From a bacterium (GTDB taxonomy: Bacteria > Patescibacteriota > Minisyncoccia > Phycocordibacterales > SBAW01): a stretch of DNA of 10,504 bases. The DNA is taken from assembly GCA_030647845.1 (NCBI GenBank), contig JAUSIO010000033.1, forward strand, positions 1 to 10,504, written 5' to 3'. Position numbers and translations under genes: made by a program. Shown in pieces: positions 1 through 5,442 of this stretch (its first letter is position 1; every line of letters begins with the position of its first letter). The notes under the pieces are model-generated. The model saw nothing but the letters and a program-made list of their open reading frames with translations, did no database searches and was not told the DNA's origin.

Positions 1-1
1 T

Positions 2-313
2 CTTTCACACAAGCAGAATGATTGGCTCGAACCGTTTACCGAGTGGGTGAAAGACGCACAATCATTGGACAAATTTGCTTCTGATGATGACCTTTTTGCA
101 AAAAAGGTCAAAGCCAAAGAAATCTTTGGCTCGAACCTCTCTCTTGGCGAAAAATTAGTGCGCGCCAGCGCGCCAAAAATTCTGAATTCGTTTGGAAAAA
201 TGGGGGGCAATCAGTGGGACGCGCTTCGCGCGTCCCACCTTCTGGCTTTGAAAAAGCCGTTGAGTTCTGTTTTGGTGCCCCCGGCAGGAGTCGAACCTGC
301 AATAGCGGCTTAG
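2..313 (+). CDS. Serine recombinase, C-terminal part (5' end outside window)
   Basis: This is the open-ended 3' part of a gene that enters from the left edge; 103 codons are visible before a TAG at 311-313. The visible part resembles the charged C-terminal tail of serine site-specific recombinases (resolvase/large serine integrase type) common in CPR genomes: a WLEPFTEWVKDAQ-like helix followed by KKVKAKEIFGSNL. The catalytic resolvase domain would lie to the left, so the family call rests on recall of this tail alone. The last 13 residues (LVPPAGVEPAIAA) come from reading the antisense of tRNA-Arg, and the stop codon falls within its anticodon loop. I infer the right-end integrase of an element inserted at the tRNA 3' end. 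Any ATG seen in this stretch, such as the one at 47, would be internal. Confidence 0.7.
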   Translation, partial: LSHKQNDWLEPFTEWVKDAQSLDKFASDDDLFAKKVKAKEIFGSNLSLGEKLVRASAPKILNSFGKMGGNQWDALRASHLLALKKPLSSVLVPPAGVEPAIAA

Positions 314-347
314 AAGTCCGCAGTTATATCCGTTTAACTACAAGGGC
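273..347 (-). tRNA. tRNA-Arg(TCT), CCA encoded
   Basis: Read on the minus strand, it folds as a full cloverleaf of 75 nt. The acceptor is GCCCTTG with CGGGGGC (two G-T pairs), the D stem GTTA/TAAC, the anticodon loop CTTCTAA (anticodon TCT, reading AGA), the T arm GCAGG-TTCGACT-CCTGC, the discriminator A and an encoded CCA. The anticodon stem is GCGGA/GCCGC, so the pair closing the loop is A31-G39, not Watson-Crick. The 3' half is overlapped in antisense by the end of the recombinase gene, marking this tRNA as a probable integration target. Confidence 0.95.
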
Positions 348-379
348 GAATCTAGTCATAACAAATTGGTCTACATTCT

Positions 380-408
380 AATGTACCCGTCTTTTATCAT
401 TTTCTCAA
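380..408 (-). promoter_or_regulatory. Probable promoter of tRNA-Arg(TCT)
   Basis: On the minus strand, TTGAGA (403-408) and TACATT (380-385) are separated by 17 nt. Transcription would start near 373 and give about a 25 nt leader before the tRNA 5' end at 347. The -10 matches only 4 of 6 consensus positions. Confidence 0.4.
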
Positions 409-440
409 TCTCGTCGGGGCTACGAGGGGGTTACCCAGCC

Positions 441-1061
441 TTATAGTACCAGGGCAAGGAGGTTCCAGCGCACAGTAGCATACAGGGCAACCAGCGCCAC
501 CGCCACAACAGTCGCGTACACAAAATATCTATCTGTCGCCTCCAAAATCGGCGTGCCAAAGCGCCACACCAGGTAGGTAACGAGACTCATGCGCAAGCCC
601 CTCCCAACGATAAACGCCGTTAAAAATGGCGTGAACGGCGCACCCAAGATGCCGGCCGCATAGATAAATGCCTTGTCCGGGAGCGGTGTAAACGAGGCAA
701 CGAGCATCACAACAAATATGTGCCCAACCAAGAGGCTTTGCGCCGCCGCATACGCGTCTGTAAACCCCCACGCCGCCAAGAGCCCCTCACCAAACGAGCG
801 ATAGAGAAAGTAAAAAAGCCAGTAGCCAGCCGCGGTGCCGGCAGTCGATGCCGCAAGTGCGACAAGCAAGTATTGTCGCCAGCGGTCGCGATGCGCCAAC
901 AAGAGCACTGCCAAAAACGCCTCCGCAGTGATGGGCGAAAAGAGTGTGTCGGCAAAAGCAACCAGCGCAAGCCACCATAGTGCCCAACGGCTCTTGGCAT
1001 GCTCGCCAAACCACGCCCAGAGCCTGCCACGCGCAGTTGTTGTGTGTTCGAGAACTTCCAT
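441..1061 (-). CDS. DedA/VTT-family (SNARE-associated) membrane protein
   Basis: This is a 206-residue integral membrane protein with hydrophobic segments at about 27-57, 62-88, 108-140, 143-165 and 180-206. The pattern fits the DedA/VTT (YqaA-like) family: an N-terminal re-entrant segment around FSPITAEAFL (41-50), a glycine- and alanine-rich helix, and the loop FTPLPDKAFIYAAG (124-137) followed by GRGLR (153-157), resembling the conserved P-x-P-D-K and GRxxR-type motifs. Family members act in the cytoplasmic membrane as putative lipid scramblases or transporters and in membrane homeostasis; the substrate cannot be read from sequence. The ATG lies 5 nt after the stop of the tRNA-binding protein gene, with no Shine-Dalgarno, so it is probably read from the same transcript or a leaderless one. 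The family call is good, the precise role unknown. Confidence 0.8.
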   Translation of the reverse strand: MEVLEHTTTARGRLWAWFGEHAKSRWALWWLALVAFADTLFSPITAEAFLAVLLLAHRDRWRQYLLVALAASTAGTAAGYWLFYFLYRSFGEGLLAAWGFTDAYAAAQSLLVGHIFVVMLVASFTPLPDKAFIYAAGILGAPFTPFLTAFIVGRGLRMSLVTYLVWRFGTPILEATDRYFVYATVVAVALVALYATVRWNLLALVL

Positions 1062-1066
1062 ACTAT

Positions 1067-1423
1067 TTAATTAGCGCGGGCACCCGGGGTGCCATGCGTC
1101 TCAAAAAGAGCGAACGGCGTCTCCGCCCCGCCGACCGCGAGCAGCATCGCCTGGCTCTCGAGCCCCATCATAATGCGGGTGCCTAAGTTGGTAACAAACG
1201 CACAACGTATGCCGACCAACGCGCTGGGCTCGGGCACATAGGCGGCGATGCCCGAGAGTACTTGCCGACTGTCTATATTGTCCGCCGAAGCTCCGGCGGT
1301 TGCGCTACCAAAATTAACCTGCAGTTTGAGCAGTTTCTCCGAGCCCTCGATACGCTCGGCGCTTACGATCTCGCCAACACGGATTTCGACCTTTTTAAAA
1401 TCATCTACTGATATTTGTTCCAC
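1067..1423 (-). CDS. tRNA-binding protein, MetRS C-terminal/CsaA/Trbp111-like OB fold
   Basis: This 118-residue stand-alone domain is homologous to the C-terminal tRNA-binding region of methionyl-tRNA synthetase (Trbp111/EMAP II/CsaA OB fold). Diagnostic stretches are DFKKVEIRVGEIVSAERIEGS (8-28), EKLLKLQVNFG (29-39), RQVLSGIA (53-60) and IMMGLESQAMLLA near the C-terminus, all typical of this fold. It probably binds structured tRNA non-specifically or helps MetRS; a CsaA-type chaperone role is an alternative. The start is a GTG. The -10 box TAGAAT (1430-1435) lies six bases upstream and overlaps the last codons of ruvX, suggesting its own leaderless promoter. Residues 40-52 (SATAGASADNIDS) look like an in-frame insertion; family members usually have only a few residues between the LQV strand and RQ. 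This insertion is encoded by a GC-rich palindrome at 1282-1299. Confidence 0.85.
   Translation of the reverse strand: MEQISVDDFKKVEIRVGEIVSAERIEGSEKLLKLQVNFGSATAGASADNIDSRQVLSGIAAYVPEPSALVGIRCAFVTNLGTRIMMGLESQAMLLAVGGAETPFALFETHGTPGARAN
1282..1299. repeat. GC-rich palindrome inserted in the tRNA-binding protein gene
   Basis: CCGCCG (1282-1287) and CGGCGG (1294-1299) form a perfect 6-bp stem around the 6-nt loop AAGCTC. It encodes about residues 42-47 of the tRNA-binding protein, in a loop that is longer than in the family. It resembles the CCGCC-AAGC-GGCGG-type palindromes I recall as dispersed in CPR genomes; that resemblance is from memory. Confidence 0.55.
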
Positions 1424-1427
1424 GTTT

Positions 1428-1847
1428 TTATTCTACATCAGGTCGCGCTTTTTTGCGGTCGAGATAGTTTTGCAAAATAAGTGCCGCGGCGGAGGCATCT
1501 TTGTCGAGTGTAGCACTCCCGCCCTCGCCCCGCTTGTCCTGGCCTTGCCGCAGGGCCTGCGCGCTGGTTAAAAACTCCGGCTCATACACCACCGTCTGCC
1601 CCGCTTGTTCGAGCTGTTGCTTAAACTTTTCTATCCGCTCCATAATCGGATTTAGCTCGCCGCTGTAGTTGCGCGACTCCCCAATAATAATCTGCCTAAC
1701 CCCATTCTCGCGCGCCAGCGCAAGCACTTCCCCGAGCGCCTCGCCACCTGCCGCAACGCTCCCGAGTGGGAAGGCAAGTGTTGCCGTGTCGTCGCTCACC
1801 GCCACGCCGATGTGCTTGCTACCGTAATCAATACCTAAATACCGCAT
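1428..1847 (-). CDS. ruvX: Putative Holliday junction resolvase RuvX/YqgF
   Basis: This 139-residue protein has the RNase H-like YqgF fold, used for Holliday junction resolution and/or 16S pre-rRNA 5' end processing. It opens with the metal-binding strand MRYLGIDYGSKHIGVAVSD (Asp7, Asp19). IIIGESRNYSGELNPIM (53-69) takes the place of the usual VGLP-nMdG, EPEFLTSAQA (89-98) the place of DERlTT-xxA, and DKDASAAALILQNYLD (115-130) carries the C-terminal catalytic Asp and the usual A-ALIL helix. The ESxxYSGExNPIM variant is one I associate with Parcubacteria. A perfect TATAAT (1853-1858) sits five bases before the ATG and overlaps the stop codon of the upstream P-loop kinase gene, so a leaderless transcript is likely. 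The stretch at about residues 101-114, rich in Gly/Arg, may be a lengthened loop. Residues for metal binding appear intact. Confidence 0.88.
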   Translation of the reverse strand: MRYLGIDYGSKHIGVAVSDDTATLAFPLGSVAAGGEALGEVLALARENGVRQIIIGESRNYSGELNPIMERIEKFKQQLEQAGQTVVYEPEFLTSAQALRQGQDKRGEGGSATLDKDASAAALILQNYLDRKKARPDVE

Positions 1848-1853
1848 ACTTTA

Positions 1854-2525
1854 TTATACGGGCAGGTACGACTTAATAATTTCCAGAGTCTCCGCGCCGT
1901 TCTTGTCGCGCAACTGCTCGGCCGAAATAGTGATATGCGCCAGTGCGCGATACTTGGCGAGCCGGTCGTGCAGAAGCTTTGGGTAACACCGCTCCAGTGC
2001 TTCGTGCTCGCTCTCTCCCTCCCTTTGGTCAAAAAAACCATGCCAGATAAGCGGCTTTGGTTCCTCAAAAAACTTTTCCACCATCGCTCCAAGTGCTTCC
2101 TCGCCGGCGTCGAGGTGTATGAGCAAAGAATTTTCTTTAAGCCACTCAAGTATCGGTTCCCCCAAGTAAATAACACTTCCCGTTGTATCAAATACTAAAT
2201 TTTTTCCTTTTGTGTCTAAAAAATCGACTTTAGTGCTCTGTGCTTCTTGTGCGAGATACTCTTGCTCACGCACGGAGTAGTCGGGGCCGCTCGGGTATCC
2301 AAGCCAGTGCGAAATCGCATCGATGCTGTCAAACCCGAGTGCTTTTTGTATCTCTTCGTCGACGTGGTAGCCCATAAATCCACACTCGTCTTGCAGGACT
2401 TTTGAGCGGTAGCTCTTGCCGACGTTGCTCATGCCGATAAACGCCAGGCGGAATGTCTTGCCCACAAGATGGCGGTCGTACTCGGTTTGGGTTAGCTGTT
2501 GCGGTTGCATACCAAAATAATTCAC
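1854..2525 (-). CDS. Shikimate-kinase-like P-loop protein, substrate unknown
   Basis: This 223-residue protein has the layout of a small-molecule kinase of the shikimate kinase/nucleoside monophosphate kinase class. After about 24 residues, strand FRLAFI leads into Walker A GMSNVGKS (31-38). VDEEI (55-59) corresponds to the D-x-x-I segment of shikimate kinases, FDTTGS (112-117) lies at the second substrate-binding strand, LLIHLD (134-139) is a core strand, and RLAKYRALAHITI (188-200) matches the R-x-x-x-Y lid/adenine element. No other aro genes are nearby, so a shikimate role is unsupported. The GTG at 2525 overlaps the ORF6N stop by four bases (GTGA), implying translational coupling; an ATG at 2510 would give a protein five residues shorter. 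The fold is confident, the substrate is not. Confidence 0.7.
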   Translation of the reverse strand: MNYFGMQPQQLTQTEYDRHLVGKTFRLAFIGMSNVGKSYRSKVLQDECGFMGYHVDEEIQKALGFDSIDAISHWLGYPSGPDYSVREQEYLAQEAQSTKVDFLDTKGKNLVFDTTGSVIYLGEPILEWLKENSLLIHLDAGEEALGAMVEKFFEEPKPLIWHGFFDQREGESEHEALERCYPKLLHDRLAKYRALAHITISAEQLRDKNGAETLEIIKSYLPV

Positions 2526-3058
2526 TTAGGTTTGCCGCTTATAAAACCAATCGGGCGAGACGGCTCCGCCACAGGTGCTTCCATTAATTTCCGTATAGCT
2601 TCAAAAACAATTTGAAACCGCTTATCGTATTTCTTTTCCATCTCTTCTAACTTCCGAGCAAGGTCTTTATGCGAAACGAGTAACTCTCGGAGATGCACGA
2701 ATGTGCGCATGATAGCGATGTTCACCTGCACCGCCCGCTCACTCCGCAAAACGCTAGAAAGCATTGCTATTCCTTGCTCGGTAAAAACATATGGGTAATG
2801 TCGGCGACCTCCACGCCCTTTCTTTGAAATCACAATTTGTGATATCAAAGATACTGTTTCTTTCTCATTAAGTTGAAACATAAAGTCGCGCGGGAAACGA
2901 GAAAGGTTTCGTACGACCGCTTGGTTAAGGGCTCCTGTGGAAACTCCATACAATTCTGCGAGGTCCGAATCGAGCATAACTTTTTGTCCACGAATAAGAA
3001 AAATGTAGCGCTCAATACGCTCGACAGGCACCAGACTGAGAACTGTCTTTTTGCGCAT
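2522..3058 (-). CDS. ORF6N domain-containing DNA-binding protein
   Basis: With start at the ATG at 3058 the product is 178 residues. Residues 14-105 match the ORF6N domain known from phage antirepressor-like proteins: IERYIFLIRGQKVMLDSDL, AELYGVSTGALNQAVVRN, RFPRDFMFQLNEKE and YVFTEQGIAMLSSVLRS. A basic, charged helix (about 130-160, LARKLEEMEKKYDKRF) is probably a coiled coil for oligomerisation, and the tail is Pro-rich. An open frame extends to 3292, but its extra 78 residues are an antisense reading of tRNA-Ser, so I reject them; an ATG at 3070 is a weaker alternative. The role is probably DNA binding and transcription control, with the target unknown. It overlaps and probably shares an mRNA with the P-loop kinase gene, an unusual partner. 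It may descend from a mobile element, as it abuts a tRNA gene. Confidence 0.85.
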   Translation of the reverse strand: MRKKTVLSLVPVERIERYIFLIRGQKVMLDSDLAELYGVSTGALNQAVVRNLSRFPRDFMFQLNEKETVSLISQIVISKKGRGGRRHYPYVFTEQGIAMLSSVLRSERAVQVNIAIMRTFVHLRELLVSHKDLARKLEEMEKKYDKRFQIVFEAIRKLMEAPVAEPSRPIGFISGKPK

Positions 3059-3108
3059 ACACCCCAGCATAGCCAATATCGAACAAAAAGTGTATCGTTT
3101 TGAAATAC

Positions 3109-3197
3109 GGAGGGGTCGCATAGTTGGTCTAGTGCACCTGTCTTGAAAACAGGAGTGCCGCAAGGTACCGTGGGTTCGAATCCCACCCCCTCCGCCA
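3109..3197 (+). tRNA. tRNA-Ser(TGA), CCA encoded
   Basis: The cloverleaf is 89 nt. The acceptor is GGAGGGG/CCCCTCC with discriminator G and encoded CCA, the D stem GCAT/GTGC, the anticodon stem-loop CCTGT-CTTGAAA-ACAGG (anticodon TGA), and the T arm GTGGG-TTCGAAT-CCCAC. The long class II variable arm GTGCC-GCAA-GGTAC confirms serine identity. It lies head-to-head with the ORF6N gene, 50 bp apart. Confidence 0.97.
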
Positions 3198-3230
3198 AGT
3201 TTTATCGGAGTGACCCGTGCACTTAATTTT

Positions 3231-3503
3231 ATGAATCTAATTTTTGTTTTTAGTATCTTGGTGAGTGTTTTCTCTCTTGCGCTGGTGCTCATTGCTATAC
3301 CTGCTCAAATAGCGAAGAACTATCGTGAGAAACGCTCTGGACAGCCTCTGCTTACAATCTTAATTGCATTAGGATTCTACGCATCACAAATCGGTTTCTT
3401 TATCGCGACAGGCGCATATCTTCCACTTATTTCTTTTGCAGTTGGAATTATTATGTGGAGCATTACACTCGTTCAGTATCTCCTTTATCGAAAATCGCTC
3501 TAA
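3231..3503 (+). CDS. Small three-helix membrane protein, PQ-loop/SemiSWEET-like (tentative)
   Basis: This 90-residue protein has three hydrophobic segments at about 3-26, 42-60 and 63-86. The first ends in IPAQIAKNYREKRSGQ, which resembles the PQ-loop (P-x-Q-I-x-K-x-Y-R-x-K-x-S) at the end of helix 1 in bacterial SemiSWEET sugar transporters and related proteins. Length, helix number and the position of this loop fit a SemiSWEET half-transporter that works as a dimer in the membrane. The helix 2 and 3 signatures are not clear, so substrate and function remain open. The ATG at 3231 is preferred because the hydrophobic segment begins right after it; a GTG at 3210 would add seven residues. Neither has a Shine-Dalgarno sequence. 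It starts just downstream of tRNA-Ser and may share its transcript. Confidence 0.55.
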   Translation: MNLIFVFSILVSVFSLALVLIAIPAQIAKNYREKRSGQPLLTILIALGFYASQIGFFIATGAYLPLISFAVGIIMWSITLVQYLLYRKSL

Positions 3504-3545
3504 CATGGGTACTTATAGACAACTAGCGGAAACCACACAACACCC

Positions 3546-3574
3546 TTGAACACCCGGAGTCCAGCAGATAGAAT
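3546..3574 (+). promoter_or_regulatory. Leaderless promoter of the cyclophilin gene
   Basis: TTGAAC (3546-3551) and TAGAAT (3569-3574) are spaced 17 nt apart. The -10 box ends six bases before the ATG at 3581, so the predicted transcription start is at or next to the start codon. There is no Shine-Dalgarno sequence. Confidence 0.65.
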
Positions 3575-3580
3575 AGTTGT

Positions 3581-4273
3581 ATGGGGAAAATACTTTTTGC
3601 GGTGGTGGCAGTTGTGGTGGTCGCGGGTGCGGGGTGGTGGCTTTGGAGTGCGTCGAGTGCGGCGGCTCCTGCGGCTCCGATACTGCTTGCAGACACAACA
3701 GCCACTAGCACGCAAGCGACAAGTTCTCCGCAGACAGCCACTATTACTAACCCACAAACTACTATGCCAGACGCAACTGTGCCAGCACAAAATATTACCA
3801 GCGCGACACTGCACACCAGCCTCGGCGACATCACCTTTACCTTTTTGCCGCAACAAGCGCCCAACACGGTGGCAAACTTTATCAAACTGGCGCAAAGCGG
3901 ATTTTACGACAGCACCAAGTTCCACCGCGTTATAAAAGGCTTTATGGACCAGGGCGGCGACCCACTGACAAAAGACGACTCAAAAGTGGCGCAGTGGGGC
4001 ACAGGTGGCCCAGGCTACAAATTTGCCGACGAGATAGGCCCCACCAACAACAACCGCGCGGGTGCGGTTGCCATGGCAAACTCCGGCCCCAACACAGCGG
4101 GTAGCCAATTTTTTATAAACGCGGTCGACAACCCCAACCTCAACCAGGGCTACACCGTCTTTGGTCAGGTAACTAGCGGCATGGACACGGTAACTAAGAT
4201 AAACAACACGCCCGTAGACTCGGCCGACAGGCCGCTCACCCCCGTGGTGCTCAAAAGCATCACTCTACAGTAG
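3581..4273 (+). CDS. Membrane-anchored cyclophilin-type peptidyl-prolyl cis-trans isomerase
   Basis: This 230-residue protein has an N-terminal membrane anchor or signal (about 4-22, hydrophobic VVAVVVVAGAGWWLW after MGK). A Thr/Ala/Pro-rich linker (about 23-72) follows, then a cyclophilin domain (about 73-230) facing outside the membrane. Active-site elements are FHRVIKGFMDQGGD (114-127; Arg116, Phe121, Gln124 equivalents) and AMANSGPNTAGSQFFI (164-179), with YTVFGQV (191-197) at the end of the barrel. The tryptophan of human CypA that contacts cyclosporin is not conserved, as in many bacterial members. It probably assists folding of secreted or surface proteins by prolyl isomerisation. The promoter analysis supports the ATG at 3581. 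No lipobox cysteine is present, so it is not an evident lipoprotein. Confidence 0.92.
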   Translation: MGKILFAVVAVVVVAGAGWWLWSASSAAAPAAPILLADTTATSTQATSSPQTATITNPQTTMPDATVPAQNITSATLHTSLGDITFTFLPQQAPNTVANFIKLAQSGFYDSTKFHRVIKGFMDQGGDPLTKDDSKVAQWGTGGPGYKFADEIGPTNNNRAGAVAMANSGPNTAGSQFFINAVDNPNLNQGYTVFGQVTSGMDTVTKINNTPVDSADRPLTPVVLKSITLQ

Positions 4274-4278
4274 CGCGG

Positions 4279-4287
4279 TGATATACT
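4279..4287 (+). promoter_or_regulatory. Extended -10 promoter, leaderless
   Basis: TGATATACT (4279-4287) is an extended -10 element (TG-n-TATACT) ending eight bases before the ATG at 4296. No convincing -35 lies 17 nt upstream, which is acceptable for an extended -10. Confidence 0.55.
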
Positions 4288-4295
4288 ATTAGCTA

Positions 4296-4769
4296 ATGGA
4301 AGCGGCGCAGGAACAGACAATCACATGGCACGTGCAGACGCACGAGCACCGCGAGCGTTCGAGCGACTGGTATTGGGCGCTCGGACTGCTCGCACTCGCC
4401 GGAGCAGGAGCCTCTGTTTTTTTTGGCAACATACTGTTGGCAATTATTTTGGTCGTGGGGGCAGGGTCAATCGGCTTGTTGGCGGCGCGTGGACCGCGCG
4501 AGCACGCAGTCAAAATAGACAAGCGCGGAGTTTCTTTGGACGGCACCCTTTACCTTTACCCCGCCATACAGTCGTTTTGGGTCGAGGAGGAAGTCGGCGA
4601 GCCAACACTTTTTTTGACTACCAACAGCATCGTGATGCCGCATGTCTCGGTGCCTCTGGACAATGCCGCGCACGCAGGGCAGGTGCGTGCATACTTGCGG
4701 CGCTACGTTGAGGAGGAAGAGCAGTGGCCGCACTTTGGCGAAAACATAGCACGGTTGCTCGGTTTGTAA
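4296..4769 (+). CDS. Conserved-type two-helix membrane protein of unknown function
   Basis: This 157-residue protein has a charged N-terminus (WHVQTHEHRERSSDWYW, 11-27), a helical hairpin (about 27-43 and 45-65) and a cytoplasmic or outside domain of about 90 residues. That domain begins HAVKIDKRGVSLDGTLYLY and has alternating hydrophobic strands, and ends in a helix (AGQVRAYLRRYVEEEE). The form, an EHxExSxDWYWALG start followed by a helix pair and a small beta domain, recalls a hypothetical family I have seen in many Parcubacteria and resembles bacterial PH-like (bPH) membrane proteins. No catalytic motif is visible and no function can be assigned. It lies between the cyclophilin gene and a tRNA-Arg pair and has its own extended -10 promoter. 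Confidence 0.75.
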   Translation: MEAAQEQTITWHVQTHEHRERSSDWYWALGLLALAGAGASVFFGNILLAIILVVGAGSIGLLAARGPREHAVKIDKRGVSLDGTLYLYPAIQSFWVEEEVGEPTLFLTTNSIVMPHVSVPLDNAAHAGQVRAYLRRYVEEEEQWPHFGENIARLLGL

Positions 4770-4814
4770 CTGCTTTACTAAAAACCGTATCTACTTTAGT
4801 GTGTAGAAGTTCTT

Positions 4815-4886
4815 GCTCCCGTCGTTCAATGGATAGGACGTAACCTTGCGGAGGTTATGATGTAGGTTCGATTCCTACCGGGAGCA
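4815..4886 (+). tRNA. tRNA-Arg(GCG), no encoded CCA
   Basis: The cloverleaf is 72 nt: acceptor GCTCCCG/CGGGAGC, D stem GTTC/GGAC, anticodon arm TAACC-TTGCGGA-GGTTA, variable loop TGAT, T arm GTAGG-TTCGATT-CCTAC and discriminator A. The anticodon is GCG, reading CGC/CGU, where most bacteria use ACG edited to ICG. The bases after the discriminator are CCC, the start of a dispersed repeat, so CCA must be added enzymatically. A weak promoter candidate is TTTACT (4774-4779), 17 nt, TAGTGT (4797-4802). Confidence 0.95.
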
Positions 4887-4915
4887 CCCGTTCGACTCGC
4901 TTCGCTCGCTCAGGG
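4887..4915 (+). repeat. Dispersed CCC-TTCGAC...CTCAGGG repeat between tRNA genes
   Basis: It starts CCCGTTCGACTCG and ends GCTCGCTCAGGG. It is an expanded copy (29 nt) of the same repeat found at 5562-5580, 5874-5893 and 7195-7213. It directly abuts the discriminator base of tRNA-Arg(GCG). Confidence 0.6.
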
Positions 4916-4924
4916 TGCAAGTAC

Positions 4925-4933
4925 TGTTAAAAT
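4925..4933 (+). promoter_or_regulatory. Extended -10 promoter of tRNA-Arg(CCG)
   Basis: TGTTAAAAT fits TG-n-TAAAAT and ends nine bases before the tRNA 5' end at 4943. No clear -35 is present. Confidence 0.45.
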
Positions 4934-4942
4934 ATAGAGAAA

Positions 4943-5014
4943 GCTCTCGTAGTTTAATGGATAGAATATCTCCCTCCGAAGGAGGTGATGCAGGTTCGAT
5001 TCCTGCCGAGAGCA
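4943..5014 (+). tRNA. tRNA-Arg(CCG), no encoded CCA
   Basis: The cloverleaf is 72 nt: acceptor GCTCTCG/CGAGAGC, D stem GTTT/GAAT with G-T pairs, anticodon arm TCTCC-CTCCGAA-GGAGG (anticodon CCG, reading CGG), T arm GCAGG-TTCGATT-CCTGC and discriminator A followed by CAA. The D loop and T loop are identical to those of the upstream tRNA-Arg(GCG), so the two are probably ancient tandem paralogues. Confidence 0.96.
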
Positions 5015-5032
5015 CAAGTACAAGAAGAAGCA

Positions 5033-5088
5033 AAAACCCTCTGCGCAGGAGTTAGGAGCCTGTTTATCTCTCCGGAGCAGAGGGTTTT
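5033..5088. terminator. Bidirectional intrinsic terminator between tRNA-Arg(CCG) and rpsT
   Basis: AAAACCCTCTGC (5033-5044) and GCAGAGGGTTTT (5077-5088) form a perfect 12-bp stem with A/T tracts at both edges. The long inner region (32 nt) contains the palindrome CTCCGGAG. It lies immediately after the rpsT stop (5090) and downstream of the convergent tRNA gene, so it can serve both strands. Confidence 0.7.
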
Positions 5089-5089
5089 G

Positions 5090-5338
5090 CTAATTCTTAC
5101 CCGCAAGCATCCTAGCAACTTTTGCCTTGCGGCGGGCGGCAGTGTTTTTTTTGATAAGACCGCGTTTGAGCGCCTTGTCTATTGCTTTGTATGCAGTAGC
5201 TAGAGCCTTCGTGTCTCCTTTTTGGGCTGTGCGAACATTTTTTAATGCTGTGCGAACTGCCGCTTTGCGCTTCTGATTCATCGCATTTTTGCGCAATGAC
5301 TGGCGGTGCGCCTTTTTTGCCCCTTTGGTAATTGCCAT
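5090..5338 (-). CDS. rpsT: 30S ribosomal protein S20
   Basis: This 82-residue, strongly basic, mostly helical protein has the S20 pattern: MAITKGAKKAHRQSLRKN at the N-terminus, the repeated KxxVRTALKNV helix, and the C-terminal KGLIKKNTAARRKAKVAR-like helix (here RGLIKKNTAARRKAKVAR). S20 binds 16S rRNA early in assembly of the small subunit. Length is close to that of the bacterial family (about 85-90). The gene stands alone on the minus strand, with its own promoter and a terminator directly after its stop, as rpsT often does elsewhere. A TAGTAT -10 box ends seven bases before the ATG and there is no Shine-Dalgarno, so the mRNA should be leaderless. Confidence 0.96.
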   Translation of the reverse strand: MAITKGAKKAHRQSLRKNAMNQKRKAAVRTALKNVRTAQKGDTKALATAYKAIDKALKRGLIKKNTAARRKAKVARMLAGKN

Positions 5339-5345
5339 ACGCGAG

Positions 5346-5375
5346 ATACTAGCACAACCTGTACAACAAGTACAA
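5346..5375 (-). promoter_or_regulatory. Promoter of rpsT, leaderless
   Basis: On the minus strand, TTGTAC (5370-5375) and TAGTAT (5346-5351) are 18 nt apart, and TGC precedes the -10 as an extended element. The -10 ends seven bases before the ATG at 5338. The -35 region also carries a small inverted repeat (TGTAC, 5 nt, GTACA). Confidence 0.65.
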
Positions 5376-5407
5376 CTAACAATACAAATCCGGAAAAATC
5401 GTGCCGG

Positions 5408-5436
5408 TTGTTTTCATTGTACTTATCGTCCATAGT
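5408..5436 (+). promoter_or_regulatory. Possible promoter of ruvA-murE
   Basis: TTGTTT (5408-5413), 17 nt, CATAGT (5431-5436), ending six bases before the ATG at 5443. Match quality is modest; spacing agrees with the leaderless promoters of the neighbours. Confidence 0.35.
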
Positions 5437-5442
5437 TAATCA

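Noticed and set aside
2845..3198. Minus-strand frame of 117 residues across tRNA-Ser
   Set aside because: It is a shadow: GVGFEPTVPCGTPVFKTGALDQ is the well-known false peptide from antisense tRNA-Ser, and the rest overlaps the ORF6N gene in another frame.
3059..3292. N-terminal extension of the ORF6N gene
   Set aside because: The extra residues (GGGGGIRTHGTLRH and flanks) are antisense tRNA-Ser and intergenic sequence; the ORF6N domain begins after the ATG at 3058.
5355..5375. Operator-like inverted repeat TGTAC/GTACA upstream of rpsT
   Set aside because: The arms are only five bases and coincide with the -35 region; no evidence for a regulator.
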